Part shown: positions 54,731 through 64,000 of the stretch, one piece after another
Layout: every line of letters starts with the position of its first letter
Numbering within the stretch: the stretch's first letter is position 1
Translations under genes and position numbers: made by a program
Notes under the pieces: model-generated
Seen by the model: only the letters and a program-made list of their open reading frames with translations
Databases searched by the model: none
Told to the model about the DNA's origin: nothing
Assembly (NCBI GenBank): GCA_930367215.1
Contig: OV884059.1
Span: forward strand, 34,401,882-34,465,881
Length of the DNA: 64,000 nt
Reading direction: 5' to 3'
DNA from: Pollenia angustigena
Taxonomy: Eukaryota; Arthropoda; Insecta; Diptera; Polleniidae

Positions 54731-55089
54731 AGCTGGAGGTCCATACCACGCGTTTTGCGCCTCCACGCAGCGCATGCTTTTATAACCTTACTTGCGTTCT
54801 ACGTTTCAAGTTACATGCAATGCTTTTTATACAGCAGCAGCACAAGTTAAAATAAAATTTAATTTGTCAAAATCAGCTGATTTGTTCGAACGCTGCTTGT
54901 GACGCTTACAAAAGTAGAAAGTAAAACTACTTTTCGTCTCAAGGCATCTACGCTTTTGTGCATGTAACTTACTACGTATAACTACAGATTCTACTTTTTT
55001 GACAGCTGCGTATGCTGCGAAAAAGCGAGTAACGCGTGGTGTCATGGTGGAATAAATTATTCCACCATGCGTGGTGTGGACTTTCAGCT
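54731..55089. mobile_element. PIF/Harbinger-like MITE, interrupted
   Basis: AGCTGGAGGTCCATACCACG on the left mirrors the right end (complement AGCTGAAAGTCCACACCACG). TSD TAA at 54728-54730 and 55090-55092. Contains the 27-bp palindrome insertion near its right end. Other short inverted words (GCGTAGC/AAAGTAG) lie in the core. Confidence 0.75.
55043..55069. mobile_element. 27-bp palindromic insertion with 8-bp TSD
   Basis: CATGGTGGAATAA, one A, then its exact complement. The octamer CGTGGTGT stands on both sides (55035-55042 and 55070-55077). Its 13-base arms equal the termini of the 697-bp element at 3665-4361, so this is that hAT-like family reduced to its two ends. Confidence 0.85.
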
Positions 55090-55100
55090 TAATAGACAAA

Positions 55101-55227
55101 CAGCCCAATTATGAATAAAAATTCCCCGGGAGTTTTTTCCCTTTTCCCATTTTTACCATTGAATTAACATAGGAAAAATGGGAAAAGGGAGAAAACTCCC
55201 AGGGAATTTTTATTCATAATTGGGCTG
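55101..55227. mobile_element. Palindromic MITE, CAGCCCAATTAT ends, 127 bp
   Basis: CAGCCCAATTATGAATAAAA and the complement at the right end continue through CCCGGGAGTTTTTTCCC with few mismatches around a 20-base loop. AAA flanks both sides. An older copy is at 21424-21534. Confidence 0.8.
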
Positions 55228-55373
55228 AAAAAGTAGGACAGATCAAAATAGCGTAGACCACAAATTCTCTTCAGTTTTGAGTAAAATCTGAACCAGCGTT
55301 ACCGTTATGAGACTAAAGTCGAATTTTTCACTGCCGGGCCACTTTTTTGGTCCCTTTGTTTTAAATCCTCTTG

Positions 55374-56642
55374 CAGTGTTGCCAGTGGATTTTTCGAAAA
55401 AATACCTACTAGAGGTCTGCAAGAATAAATAAAAACCAATTTCAACACACTCATTTGTTTTTTAACTACAATGTGTCGAGCACCCAATAATAAAGGAACA
55501 AATGAAAGAATAACCAAAGACAAAACGAATAAAAACTCATTCAATTCAGTCAACTCAAGTCAAATGAGTGAAATATTCATATATAATTTGAATATAAAAT
55601 TTCTGTACCTAGACATTACGTATGTATGTGTAAGCTTAACTCTTACAAATATAAGAAGCCACAAGCTTACACACATATTATGTCAATGTATTCAAATAAA
55701 TGTATGGACATTCAATAATTCAAAAATTATTCGAATATTTTTTGTAAACTTGCTCTCTCTAACGGGTCATTCCACTGTTTTGTTATTCATGAATGACTCT
55801 CAAATTCATTTACAGTAAACAAGTATTTTATTCAATTCATTCTCTCTTATTTTTGTATATGGTTTACTCTTTTCTTACATTTTTGAATGTTTAATATTTG
55901 AGTAAATGTTGTGCACTTTGAATAAAGGCAAACAAGTGAATTATTCAAAGCAGACCTCTAATACCTACACATGCTAAAGAAAATCCGATTTTTCCCTACA
56001 CGTTAAAAAAATTTCCCCTACAAAAATCCCTACGCATTGTTGACATTAAAATAGAAGAAAAAACATTAGTAATAAAAAATACATTTTGTTCAAATATGTA
56101 AAACACTTAAAAAAATTTTAAAATTTTCAGTAGAAGCAAATCAATTTTTAACTTAATATGAAAGGCATATAAAAAAGTATTTTTAAGCCAACCATTTCTT
56201 TACCAAAAGGTAGACAAAATAGCTCGATATTTTTCCAGTGGGTAGATATGAATAATAGCTCTCAATTATTTCCAAAAAGTGAAAAACTAAAAATTTCGAG
56301 TTAATACAGTATTGTTGAATAGGGGCGATATGTATGAACTTTTAAAAATTCAATTAAGTGATATCTTAGAAAAAACATACACATAGATATAAACAACCAT
56401 AAACAACTCTGGAAATATATTTTTATGCTATTTTATTGAAAAGAAAAATTTTTAAGCGTTTTGGAGAAGAAAATGTCACTTACAAAACGATTTTTCTGTA
56501 TTTATTTTATAAATAATGCGATATGACGAAAAATCCCTACACATTGATGATTATAAAAAATCTGTCCGTTTTTCCCTACGCTTCTATTTTAGTATCAAAA
56601 ATACCTACATGTAGGGATTTTCCCCTACTTCTGGCAACACTG
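55374..56642. mobile_element. hAT-like element, CAGTGTTGCCAG ends
   Basis: CAGTGTTGCCAG and CTGGCAACACTG bound the element. Perfect 8-bp TSD TCCTCTTG at 55366-55373 and 56643-56650. Without the nested 551-bp MITE and its TSD it is about 710 bp. The ends carry the inverted motif TTTTTCCCTACA several times. No transposase frame. Confidence 0.85.
55410..55960. mobile_element. hAT-like MITE, TAGAGGTCTGC family, copy 2
   Basis: Same 551-bp length as 41743-42293 and inverted relative to it. Perfect 8-bp TSD ATACCTAC at 55402-55409 and 55961-55968. Lies just inside the left end of 55374-56642. The corresponding 115-codon frame (55471-55818, plus) is also uninterrupted. Confidence 0.9.
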
Positions 56643-56677
56643 TCCTCTTGTATCATTTTGTAGTTTTGTGTGCCCTT

Positions 56678-56912
56678 CAAGGTATATTTATAACAGGTAG
56701 CCGCGAGATTACAACAATTGTACAATAAAACAAACAACAGGGCTTTTTATTGTTGTTATTTGATACGAACTGTCAAACAGCAAAGGGGTTGATATGAGAC
56801 AAAAGATAAAGACAAAAAACTTGTTTACTATACAACATTTGACAGTTTGAATCACAAAATAAAGCAAATAAAATATAATCAGCTGGCTTTCCGAGACTAC
56901 CCTACAAGAAAT
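56678..56912. mobile_element. hAT-like MITE, CAAGGTATATTTATAGC family, copy 3 (inverted, end lost)
   Basis: Reverse orientation relative to 6981-7206. The end CAAGGTATATTTATAACAGG is intact, but the other end stops at CCGAGACTACC, so about 15 terminal bases are missing and no TSD can be found. Confidence 0.75.
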
Positions 56913-56984
56913 GCATAACCAAAACTAAAAAATTTACTAACACACTTGCAATAATTTTAGATTAGTTGTTCCACTCTAACATAT

Positions 56985-59900
56985 CCCAGCTAGCATTTTC
57001 AATCGTCTAGGAGTCTACTGGGAATCTCATGAAGAGTGTTTTTGATCGTCGACGAGCTCATTTTTTAATCGTAGACGACTCCTAGCACGGGAGAAACTGT
57101 TACACGTGCTGATTCGTCTGTGAGATTCTTCCATAACACAGCAAAAGGCACTTATATTAATCATAAAGGGAATCGTTTATGATGTATGTAGAGATTGTCT
57201 AACGAGTCTTTCAAAAAACATGTCAAGAGTCGTATGCGACGCATGTAGGGATTGTTTTACAACTCGTGAAATGCTTAGCCGTATAATTCTTATATGATTC
57301 ATAAAGAGAGTCACAAAAGGTTCATTCCGTAATAGGTTGGCGAATCGTATAATGCTCGGTACGCTTTTGAGTTGGGGATTAATACACAATAAAAAATATT
57401 TGGCCAATTCTCAAAATGAACAATGAGTTTATTTCGTAAGTTTATATTGTTAATAGCTCGGCTGGGTGCTTCATAATTTTAAAAAGTTATAACTTGACTG
57501 CTTTCGTTTATTTTCACTACGAACGGATATCAGGACATTTTGAACTTATGCAAGATCTTGCACATTCTAATTATTAATAGCTCAGTGTATATTTTTACAT
57601 ATAATGTAAGTACATATTTATTTATTAAATTAAAACATTAAAAATTAATTCAGAACAAAGGAAACCTTAAGAAAAAAAGAGTTGAACATATGTATGTTGT
57701 CATGTATGTATGTATATAAATTATTTTGATATAAAAACGGTTTGTTGTACATAAGTGGGCACAAATTTAAGAGGATTTCTTAGTTAACATGATGCTTCTT
57801 TTTTGACGTTTCTCAATTCTATCTTTGGCGTGGACAAAATGTTGCTGCAATGTTCTGTTAATTATTGCGTTATCAATACTGGGAAATTTTGAATGAAAAA
57901 GACCTACAAAAATATTTACGACATGAATTAAGTAAATTTGTATTTTTAAAAAGTTATAAACATATTTACTTCTTATTATCGATATAATCGTAAATTTTTG
58001 TATGCTCTCTTTATCGGTTGTTCCTCTCCAGGAAAATTCTGCTGCTATTTCATCAACCATCAATTGTTTTATTGCCCCTCTTATAAAATTTGGCGCATCA
58101 AATGCTGCAACTTTTCCCAATACATATTTCTACAAATTTAAAAATAGTATGTTAATTACCTAGCACTTGTTGATAAGCATACGTTAACAACTTAGTAATT
58201 GAGTTACATTTTGCAGTTCAATGTATTGACTTTCTTGGGGGTTTAAATAAGTATAGTTTACAGATCGTTTACAGATCGCGGTTTTCTGGCAAACTCATTA
58301 GGAATGCAGTCCTTTAACTCAATTAAGTTTTCAGAAAGCAAATCTATTTTTTGCGATGGTAGTGAATAAGGCTCCCCTTTTTGCTTGGTCCATGCATTCA
58401 GTAAGGTCTTCACGACGCCAATGCAAACAATGTGCATGAAATCTAAGGTGAACTGCTGAATCATATCAATTGGTAATTTTTCAATTGTTGTACTTTTTTC
58501 ACGTTGTGATGTTCTGGCTGAGAACGACTTCGAAATGACTCATTGGATCGTAAAGATATGGACATTAGAGGGAAAACTAGACGATGTTCAAACATTTGAC
58601 CTTTTTGAGTACATCTTGTACATGAATAATATCCTGTGCGACCTTTTGTTCCTAGAATGAATGAACGTGCTGGTGCATCCATTACAAAACATCCAATTTG
58701 AAAGGTTAAGTGTTTATTTAGGTACTCTAATCCATTTTCAACCAAATCAGTCAGTTCTTCCACAGTCTCCATTAAAAATTAATCTGCGCTTTTTGGTTTG
58801 GAAAACCCTTCATAGGCACCTACTAAAAGCACTTCTGATGAATTCCTGACACTACATAAAATTGGCCACACTTGCTTTTTAGATCACAATCACTTGCGAG
58901 TTAAAATAATTTGAATGAAGGTACTCTGTCAGAGCATCTTTTACTCCGTAGTGAATATACAAACATTCGCCCATTTGTTTGGCAACCACATCTTTTGGCG
59001 TTTTCTTTAGTGTACGAACATCCTTCGGAAGGCAAATATCATGATATCTCAAAATTTTAAGAAGATCATTTACTGCTGTTGTGGTAATTAAATGTTTTAT
59101 TGCCCAATTTGATAAACGCTGCCGCAAAGCATTTGCTTCACTAATTCCATCTATAAAGGATTGTCCCTCATTTTCGTCCGCTAAAGTTTCATCTAAAACC
59201 CCAGATTTGTCTAAATCTTCATTATTGTTTTGCTCTAAATCAGGTTGTTGAATGTACTCCTCTTGTTCTGCATTCCCGCTGTTCTCTTCTGTTTGTTGTA
59301 GGCTGCTACCACTATTAATTTTATTTCTTTTAAAAATACTATTAATGATACGCGAAGCCTCACGTTTGCTTCTCATATTTATGGCTTGCGACGACAACAT
59401 TATTATTTTAAAACTTTAAGAAAATACTTCAACCCACCTGCAATTTTCTAATTTTGGTTCTTAAATTATACTTTGGTTCTTAATTTAAACAAAAACACTT
59501 CACTTTTTAATTGAAATTTTTAGAATTTTCAATTTTAGCTTTTTATAAACACAAAAATCACCGCCTGTACGTTTTAAATTTTAACCCTTAATAAAAGGTT
59601 TAGGAAAACCGAAGAATAAAGTCCGATTTATATTAAATTTTAGATGTCAATTAAGGTCTTATATCCTAGCTTAAGTTCCGGTTTTGCGATCTATGAACAT
59701 ATCAAGTTGGCAAAATAAGGCTCCTTGGTCAATTTTGTTTATAAGTAAACAAGAATGAAAATGTTCTTTTAGCTAAAAATGGCAAAAATAAAGAATTTTA
59801 ACTGCAAATGCATATAATTTTTAAACCACATAATCACATCTCTTCCAGTGGAATATTAATCATTTAAATCAAATAAATCGGGACAACTTTTAAGTTTATT

Positions 59901-60175
59901 TATTTGAAACACAAAATTGCATATAAGATAAAAACAATGGCAAACATTGTTGTTTCTGTGCTCTTCAATTAATCATCAGAAGATTTGTTTACGACTTGCA
60001 TATTAAACATTCGAAGATTAAAGGACGAGCTTATCGAAAAAATGTATAAAAAGTAAAAAATAAATAAAAATTTTGATATTTTTGTTATTGTTACTCGTCA
60101 TTTAATCACCAGAAGACTCTTTTAGGAGTTGTATATTAAACACAATCGTCTAACAAACAGCCTATGCTAGCTGGG
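56985..60175 (-). mobile_element. CMC/CACTA-like DNA transposon, 3.2 kb, defective
   Basis: Inverted ends CCCAGCTAGCATTTTCAATC and the complement of CCCAGCTAGCATAGGCTG. ATAT flanks both sides (56981-56984, 60176-60179); the palindromic flank also allows a 2-bp TSD. Inside lies a transposase gene on the minus strand, broken in several places (57770-59400). Motifs such as ATCGTCTA and GTCGTAGACGA repeat near the ends. Confidence 0.75.
57770..59400 (-). pseudogene. Transposase of CMC-like element with DUF4806-like C-terminus, broken
   Basis: From ATG 59400, the N-terminal part has RQRLSNWAIKH, NDLLKIL and LPKDVRTLKKTP, typical of a transposase family widespread in arthropods. The DDE region follows in other frames: QVWPILCSV, AYEGFSKPK, FVMDAPARSFILGTKGRTGYYSC and CTRC, then DFMHIVCIGVVKTLL. 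Breaks: a frameshift near 58880, TAA at about 58785, a shift near a T6 run at 58495, and a stop at 58258. The 3' part (58120-57770) has APNFIRGAIKQLMVDEIA and FSWRG, then, across a 66-bp GT-AG intron, FPSIDNAIINRTLQQHF. This matches the DUF4806 pattern. Superfamily assignment is by motif memory. Confidence 0.6.
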
Positions 60176-60182
60176 ATATGAT

Positions 60183-60213
60183 AGAATTCATTCATTCATT
60201 CATTCATTTATTT
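60183..60213. repeat. (ATTC)n microsatellite
   Basis: Six to seven ATTC units passing into ATTT repeats, between the CMC-like element and the LTR at 60332. Confidence 0.8.
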
Positions 60214-60582
60214 ATTATTAGTATTTATAATACTTTAAGTTCTCTCTAAAATTCAACATATATAATACTTAAAATCATATTAATTATATATTATTATTTT
60301 TAATAAAATTTACACATTTTCTTTTAAATATTGTTACATTTCTGCCTTTCAATAACGTTTTGGTTTATTTCCTTTATAATAAACCGTTTCGAGTTCTTTT
60401 ATTGCAATTCAAATAAAACAAATAAACAAAACACTTTTGCTACTGTTTACATTTACACACCTTTATTTAGTACTTAGTCACTTTAACAACCGTAATTTTA
60501 TAGTTCTTAATCTTCTCCAGAAGTGGGATACGTTTTTGACAAAGTCAGAACTTAGAATGAATCATGCCATCTCTTGCGATCC

Positions 60583-60590
60583 TATTTATA
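60583..60590 (-). promoter_or_regulatory. TATA box in LTR of Gypsy element 3
   Basis: TATAAATA on the minus strand, preceded by GCCCGAG. It stands about 120 bases before the AATAAA-like signal, the usual LTR order. Confidence 0.5.
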
Positions 60591-60925
60591 CTCGGGCAAA
60601 TGACCATAGAACGTTCGAGTTCTGAAGTCTAGATGGCTCTATAAAGTTTTAATAACGGCTATTTCGTTAATTAAACTATCTATATGGCTGAATTAGTTGA
60701 GTTATTAGGCATCATAAGCTAAGGCATACTTTTAGGCGTTGCCATAAATTGAAATAACTTAATAACGAACATTCTAGTTTACAATTATGCACAACAATTT
60801 TAACATTACATCTGTACATTGATTTTTACACTAGAAGTGTGCATAACTTATACAATAACAATTTTAACTAATAAAATTACTAGCAAATACTTAATACAAT
60901 TTGATATCGTATTCAATTTGATATC

Positions 60926-62701
60926 GTATTGTGCTGTTCAAGAATCAAGTCAAATGCCGTTGGATTTGATAATATACACCCAAAATTTATAAAAATACTT
61001 TTACCATTTCTTTTACCTTATATAACATATCTTTTCAACAACATCATTACAAAAAGTGCTTACCCCCTTAAATGGAAATATGCAAAGATTATACCAATAC
61101 CTAAATCAAACAAGGAGTTTAGGCCAATTGCAATCCTTTCATTTCTTTCTAAAGTTTTTGAAAAGTTGTTACATTCTCAAATAAGCGATTTTGTCAAAAG
61201 AAATAACTTACTTACTGAAAGGCAATCAGGATTTCGTCCAAAGCATAGCTGTGTCACAACTCTGTTGAGTGTTACTGAAGAAATAAGGCAACAAATCGAT
61301 AATGGAAAAGTGGTTCTCTTGGTACTACTCGATCACTCAAAAGCCTTTGATACTGTGGATCACTTCATTTTATGTGAAAAGCTGAAACATATGTTTAATT
61401 TTAGTTACACCTCAGCTAAACTTATGTCTTCGTACCTATCTGATCGTTCTCAATCAGTAGTTTTATATAACCGCATATCTGCAACAGTCTCTGTAACAAG
61501 AGGTGTGCCTCAGGGATCGATTTTGGGTCCCCTTTTATTTTCCATATATGCTAATGATCTACCGGTTCAACTCAAATATTGTAACATACATATGTACGCT
61601 GACGACGTCCAGGTATATCTCAGTAGCACAGTCAAAATGCTGAATGCATCGATCTCCAAGCTTAATTATGATTTAAATAACATACATAAATGGGCAGCTG
61701 CAAATGGGCTTTGTCTTAACCCGAAAAAATCGAAATGCATTGTTATTCATAAGCGATTACTTAATCTTGATCGTGTTTTTGACGTTAGACTTAACAACAA
61801 GCAAATCGAAATCGTAACTTCTGTCAAAAACCTGGGAATTATATTTAACGACATTCTCTCCTGGACTAATCACGTCAACAGTGCTGTGGGACGAACATAT
61901 GGAATGTTAAGAACACTCTGGGCCACTCAACATTGCACCCCTTTAAATATTAGAATGCTTCTTGCTAAAGCTTATTTAATACCATCTTTGCTCTATGGGT
62001 GTGAAATTTTCTCGAATTGCGATGCTGTTAGTAAGCGTAAACTAAAATCCATCTACGGGAATATTGTGAGATATGTTTTTGGTATCAGAAGATATGGCTC
62101 AGTATCCATGTTTAACACAAAACTTTTTGGAATCTCATTTGAAAACCTCCTTAAACTACGAACTCTTTTGTGTTTGCACAAGATTGTTTATGAGAAAACA
62201 CCAAAGTATCTATATGACTTACTTAGATTTGGGAGATCCAGTAGGAGTAAAAGAATTATCGCCATAAGATATAGAACGCTTGTATCTGAATGGCAATTTT
62301 TTATCAATGCCATACGCCTCTGGAACGAACTACCATATCACATCCAGCTATATAGTAACGCATCCAAATTTAAAATTGAAGTTCTAAAACTGTACGCTTA
62401 GCGTCTCGATTTATTGTTTAATGATTTGATGTTTATGATTTTGTTTTTATGATTTTGTTCTTATGATTTTTAATTGTTCAATCACTTTTAATATTATTTT
62501 TATGATAATTTATTTATAATTTTTGTTAAAATGTTTAAATTAGATATTTTTACTATTTATTATATGTAATTCTTTAAGGTAATTCTTATAAACAAATTAA
62601 CCTGTTTAGCTTTATAAAATCCTATGCTGTAATTATAAGATTTAATCTTGTAGCATAGGACAGTCAATGAAATAAATAAATACAAATAAATAAATAATAA
62701 C
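60926..62701 (+). mobile_element. 5'-truncated LINE inserted in the LTR
   Basis: It starts within the reverse transcriptase, ends in a 3' UTR of about 290 bases and a tail of AAATA-type repeats at about 62668-62701. A 17-bp direct repeat (CAATTTGATATCGTATT) lies at the 5' junction (60897-60930). Orientation is opposite to the Gypsy host. Clade uncertain. Confidence 0.75.
60935..62401 (+). CDS. LINE reverse transcriptase, 5' truncated but open
   Basis: About 488 residues without a stop. It has SNAVGFDNIHPKF (RT motif 1 region), FRPIAILSFLSKVFEKLL, RQSGFRPKHSC, VLLDHSKAFDTVDH (motif A), TRGVPQGSILGPLLF (motif B), the catalytic MYADDVQVY (motif C) and LNPKKSKCIVIH. The C-terminal part has LLYGCEIFSNCD and RLWNELPYHIQ. 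The N-terminal endonuclease and ORF1 are missing and no ATG precedes the domain, so no protein is expected. The lack of lesions suggests a fairly recent insertion. Confidence 0.8.
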   Translation, partial: CSRIKSNAVGFDNIHPKFIKILLPFLLPYITYLFNNIITKSAYPLKWKYAKIIPIPKSNKEFRPIAILSFLSKVFEKLLHSQISDFVKRNNLLTERQSGFRPKHSCVTTLLSVTEEIRQQIDNGKVVLLVLLDHSKAFDTVDHFILCEKLKHMFNFSYTSAKLMSSYLSDRSQSVVLYNRISATVSVTRGVPQGSILGPLLFSIYANDLPVQLKYCNIHMYADDVQVYLSSTVKMLNASISKLNYDLNNIHKWAAANGLCLNPKKSKCIVIHKRLLNLDRVFDVRLNNKQIEIVTSVKNLGIIFNDILSWTNHVNSAVGRTYGMLRTLWATQHCTPLNIRMLLAKAYLIPSLLYGCEIFSNCDAVSKRKLKSIYGNIVRYVFGIRRYGSVSMFNTKLFGISFENLLKLRTLLCLHKIVYEKTPKYLYDLLRFGRSSRSKRIIAIRYRTLVSEWQFFINAIRLWNELPYHIQLYSNASKFKIEVLKLYA

Positions 62702-62786
62702 CAATCAATACAAGATAACACATAAATTAATCTAATTCTTAACCAATAATTACAAATAATTCTTAACTAAAGTTACTTTCGTAACA

Positions 62787-62797
62787 CTGCCCCCCAC
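62787..62797 (-). promoter_or_regulatory. Polypurine tract of Gypsy element 3
   Basis: AGTGGGGGGCAG on the minus strand, directly before the 3' LTR start TGTTACG and right after the pol stop TAA (62798-62800). This is the usual plus-strand primer position. Confidence 0.75.
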
Positions 62798-64000
62798 TTA
62801 AGCCTGTTCGTCCCGAATAGGCTCAAAATCACCTCTTCCATAAGGGGCTAATCGTTCCAAATGAACAACTTTCATTTTGGCCCTTGGACTTTTATATTTC
62901 TGTATTCGGTATACAACATCATTTAATTTCTTTATCACCTTATATGGGCCATCCCAATGTGTCTGTAATTTGGGAGATAATCCTTTCTTTCGTTGGGGAT
63001 TGAAAAGCAAAACTAACTGGCCCTCCTTAAATCCTTCCGAATTTGCCGCTCGATCGTATCTGGACAACTTTCTATGGCCACGCACGGACTTTCTATGGTC
63101 ATAAGGATTTCTCCGCTCCAATGAAGATACCTGCTTATCTTCTGGTATATGTAGTGCCTTACTATTGCACTGTGGAAGCGGCGCACAAACTCTGTTTGCT
63201 GTGCTCCTGGCTGCCACACGCTTTGGGCAGTTTCTCTTAAAATTTTGTCTTCCACCTATACTATTGGCCCTTATAACCTTAGCCGATATAGGTTCAAATC
63301 TTTTTGCTGTTAACCAGTCTTTACTGGGCTCTACCTGCAACGAGCGACCTCCATTGACGCATACCCTTTTATCTGCCTCCGTACAGTGCCTGGCTTCCAA
63401 TCTGCTAAGCTGTCTTGCATGAGCAACCGCTTTTTCCCGTTTTGCAACTTTTCTGTATGGTGACGATTCCAGACGAGTACAAGCGAGAAGCTGTCGCACA
63501 CGAGCCTCACTTTCATACCCAACATTCAGGGGTATTTCATAATCAAACAAATACATGATTTGTTTTCCCATATTCAGACTTATGTTATGACTAATCATAA
63601 AATCTGCGCCAATCAGCACTTCGTCTACAATGTCGGCCACAATAAACTCATGAAAATTGACAACATTGGCAATTCTTAACACCACACGTGTTTTGCCATA
63701 GACAGTAGCAGGCTCACCTGTAGCTGTTCGCAAGCTCACTCCGCTTAGTGGTTCGACAGCTCCCGTTACCAAGTCAGGCCTTATAATTGAAAATCCTGCA
63801 CAAGTGTCGATAGTCAAAATTCGCTTTTTACCATCGATGTAGCCAAATGTCGTAATACTTTTATATCTCTTTGGCACTACTAAATTTATTACCGAGTCCT
63901 CAGATGCAAAAGGTAGCACTCCCTCCATACTTAACGGCGCCTCCTGTGATGACTGATGACTAGCTCGTTGGTTGTTTCTCGGCGGCGAAGCAGGTCTTGA
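62798..64000 (-). pseudogene. Gypsy element 3 Pol: protease fused to integrase C-terminus
   Basis: The frame is open from the window edge; ATG 63928 is internal. An aspartic protease region has ILTIDTCAGFSIIRPDL, where DTGA is expected, and VLIGADFM. It then passes through a spacer to the end of integrase: SRYDRAANSEGFKEGQLV, FNPQRKKGLSPKLQ, WDGPYKVIKKLNDVVYRIQ and HLERLAPYG. RT, RNase H, the zinc motif and the integrase catalytic core are absent. The deletion kept the frame for 376 codons. It cannot transpose on its own. Confidence 0.75.

Larger units (their letters stand above)
60332..62786 (-). repeat. 3' LTR of Gypsy element 3, split by a LINE
   Basis: Minus-strand ends are TGTTACGAAAGTAAC and GGCAGAAATGTAACA. 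It has TATAAATA at 60583-60590 and AATAAAGG near 60465 as candidate polyadenylation signal. The LINE occupies about 60926-62701. Confidence 0.65.
60332..64000 (-). mobile_element. Ty3/Gypsy element 3, 3' half, internally deleted, runs off the window
   Basis: The 3' LTR (60332-62786, TGTTAC...GTAACA) encloses a LINE; its own length is about 680 bp. A polypurine tract and a pol frame follow on the minus strand. The 5' LTR and gag are outside the window. Possible TSD base ATAT before 60332. Confidence 0.75.

Overview
The window is AT-rich, intron-bearing insect DNA. The one confident host gene, a four-exon Rpt3 (26S proteasome ATPase) at 53161-54588, and repeats of the mini-me/DINE-1 type with a (GTCY)n microsatellite point to a cyclorrhaphan fly. 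Almost everything else is transposable elements (TEs), often nested two or three deep. Many non-autonomous DNA elements can be delimited to the base because their target-site duplications (TSDs) are visible: 8 bp (hAT-like), 3 bp TAA/TTA (PIF/Harbinger-like), TTAA, or TA.

Layout. 1-5450: a duplicated palindromic repeat, a PHD-finger scrap, a nest of small DNA elements, and a 170-bp tandem array that abuts the GIY-YIG end of a Penelope-like element (to 5816). 5945-6676: a Harbinger-like element with a MADF-like reading frame. About 7200-17530: a defective Ty3/Gypsy element (minus strand, RT deleted), split by a 4.8-kb Jockey-like LINE and further DNA elements. 17531-19150: a 568-bp tandem array with a tRNA-like B box and an inverted first segment. 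20050-28116: inverted and fragmentary P-superfamily (THAP9-like) transposase remnants mixed with a 1-kb foldback, a CACTA-like foldback and a tRNA-like SINE. 28117-36760: no host gene recognised; many dated MITE insertions.

36764-51286: a complete Ty3/Gypsy-type retrotransposon (minus strand) with unusually long LTRs of 3105 and 3113 bp, a 4-bp TSD (ACCA), a tRNA-Lys-like primer site, gag and pol. I count only six substitutions between the LTRs, so the insertion is recent. It landed inside a 153-bp minisatellite of a mini-me-like element, whose halves lie at 36012-36763 and 51287-51775.

51776-54700: a hAT transposase scrap, then Rpt3 with a DRE (TATCGATA) upstream. 54731-60175: a run of MITEs, including a 27-bp palindromic insertion with an 8-bp TSD, then a 3.2-kb CMC/CACTA-like element with a broken transposase and a DUF4806-like end. 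60332-64000: the 3' LTR and internally deleted pol of a third Ty3/Gypsy element, with a 5'-truncated LINE inside the LTR.

Function. Apart from Rpt3 there is no host pathway to describe. The reading frames are TE proteins, mostly broken. The value of the region lies in the insertion order, the young long-LTR element and the intact TSDs.
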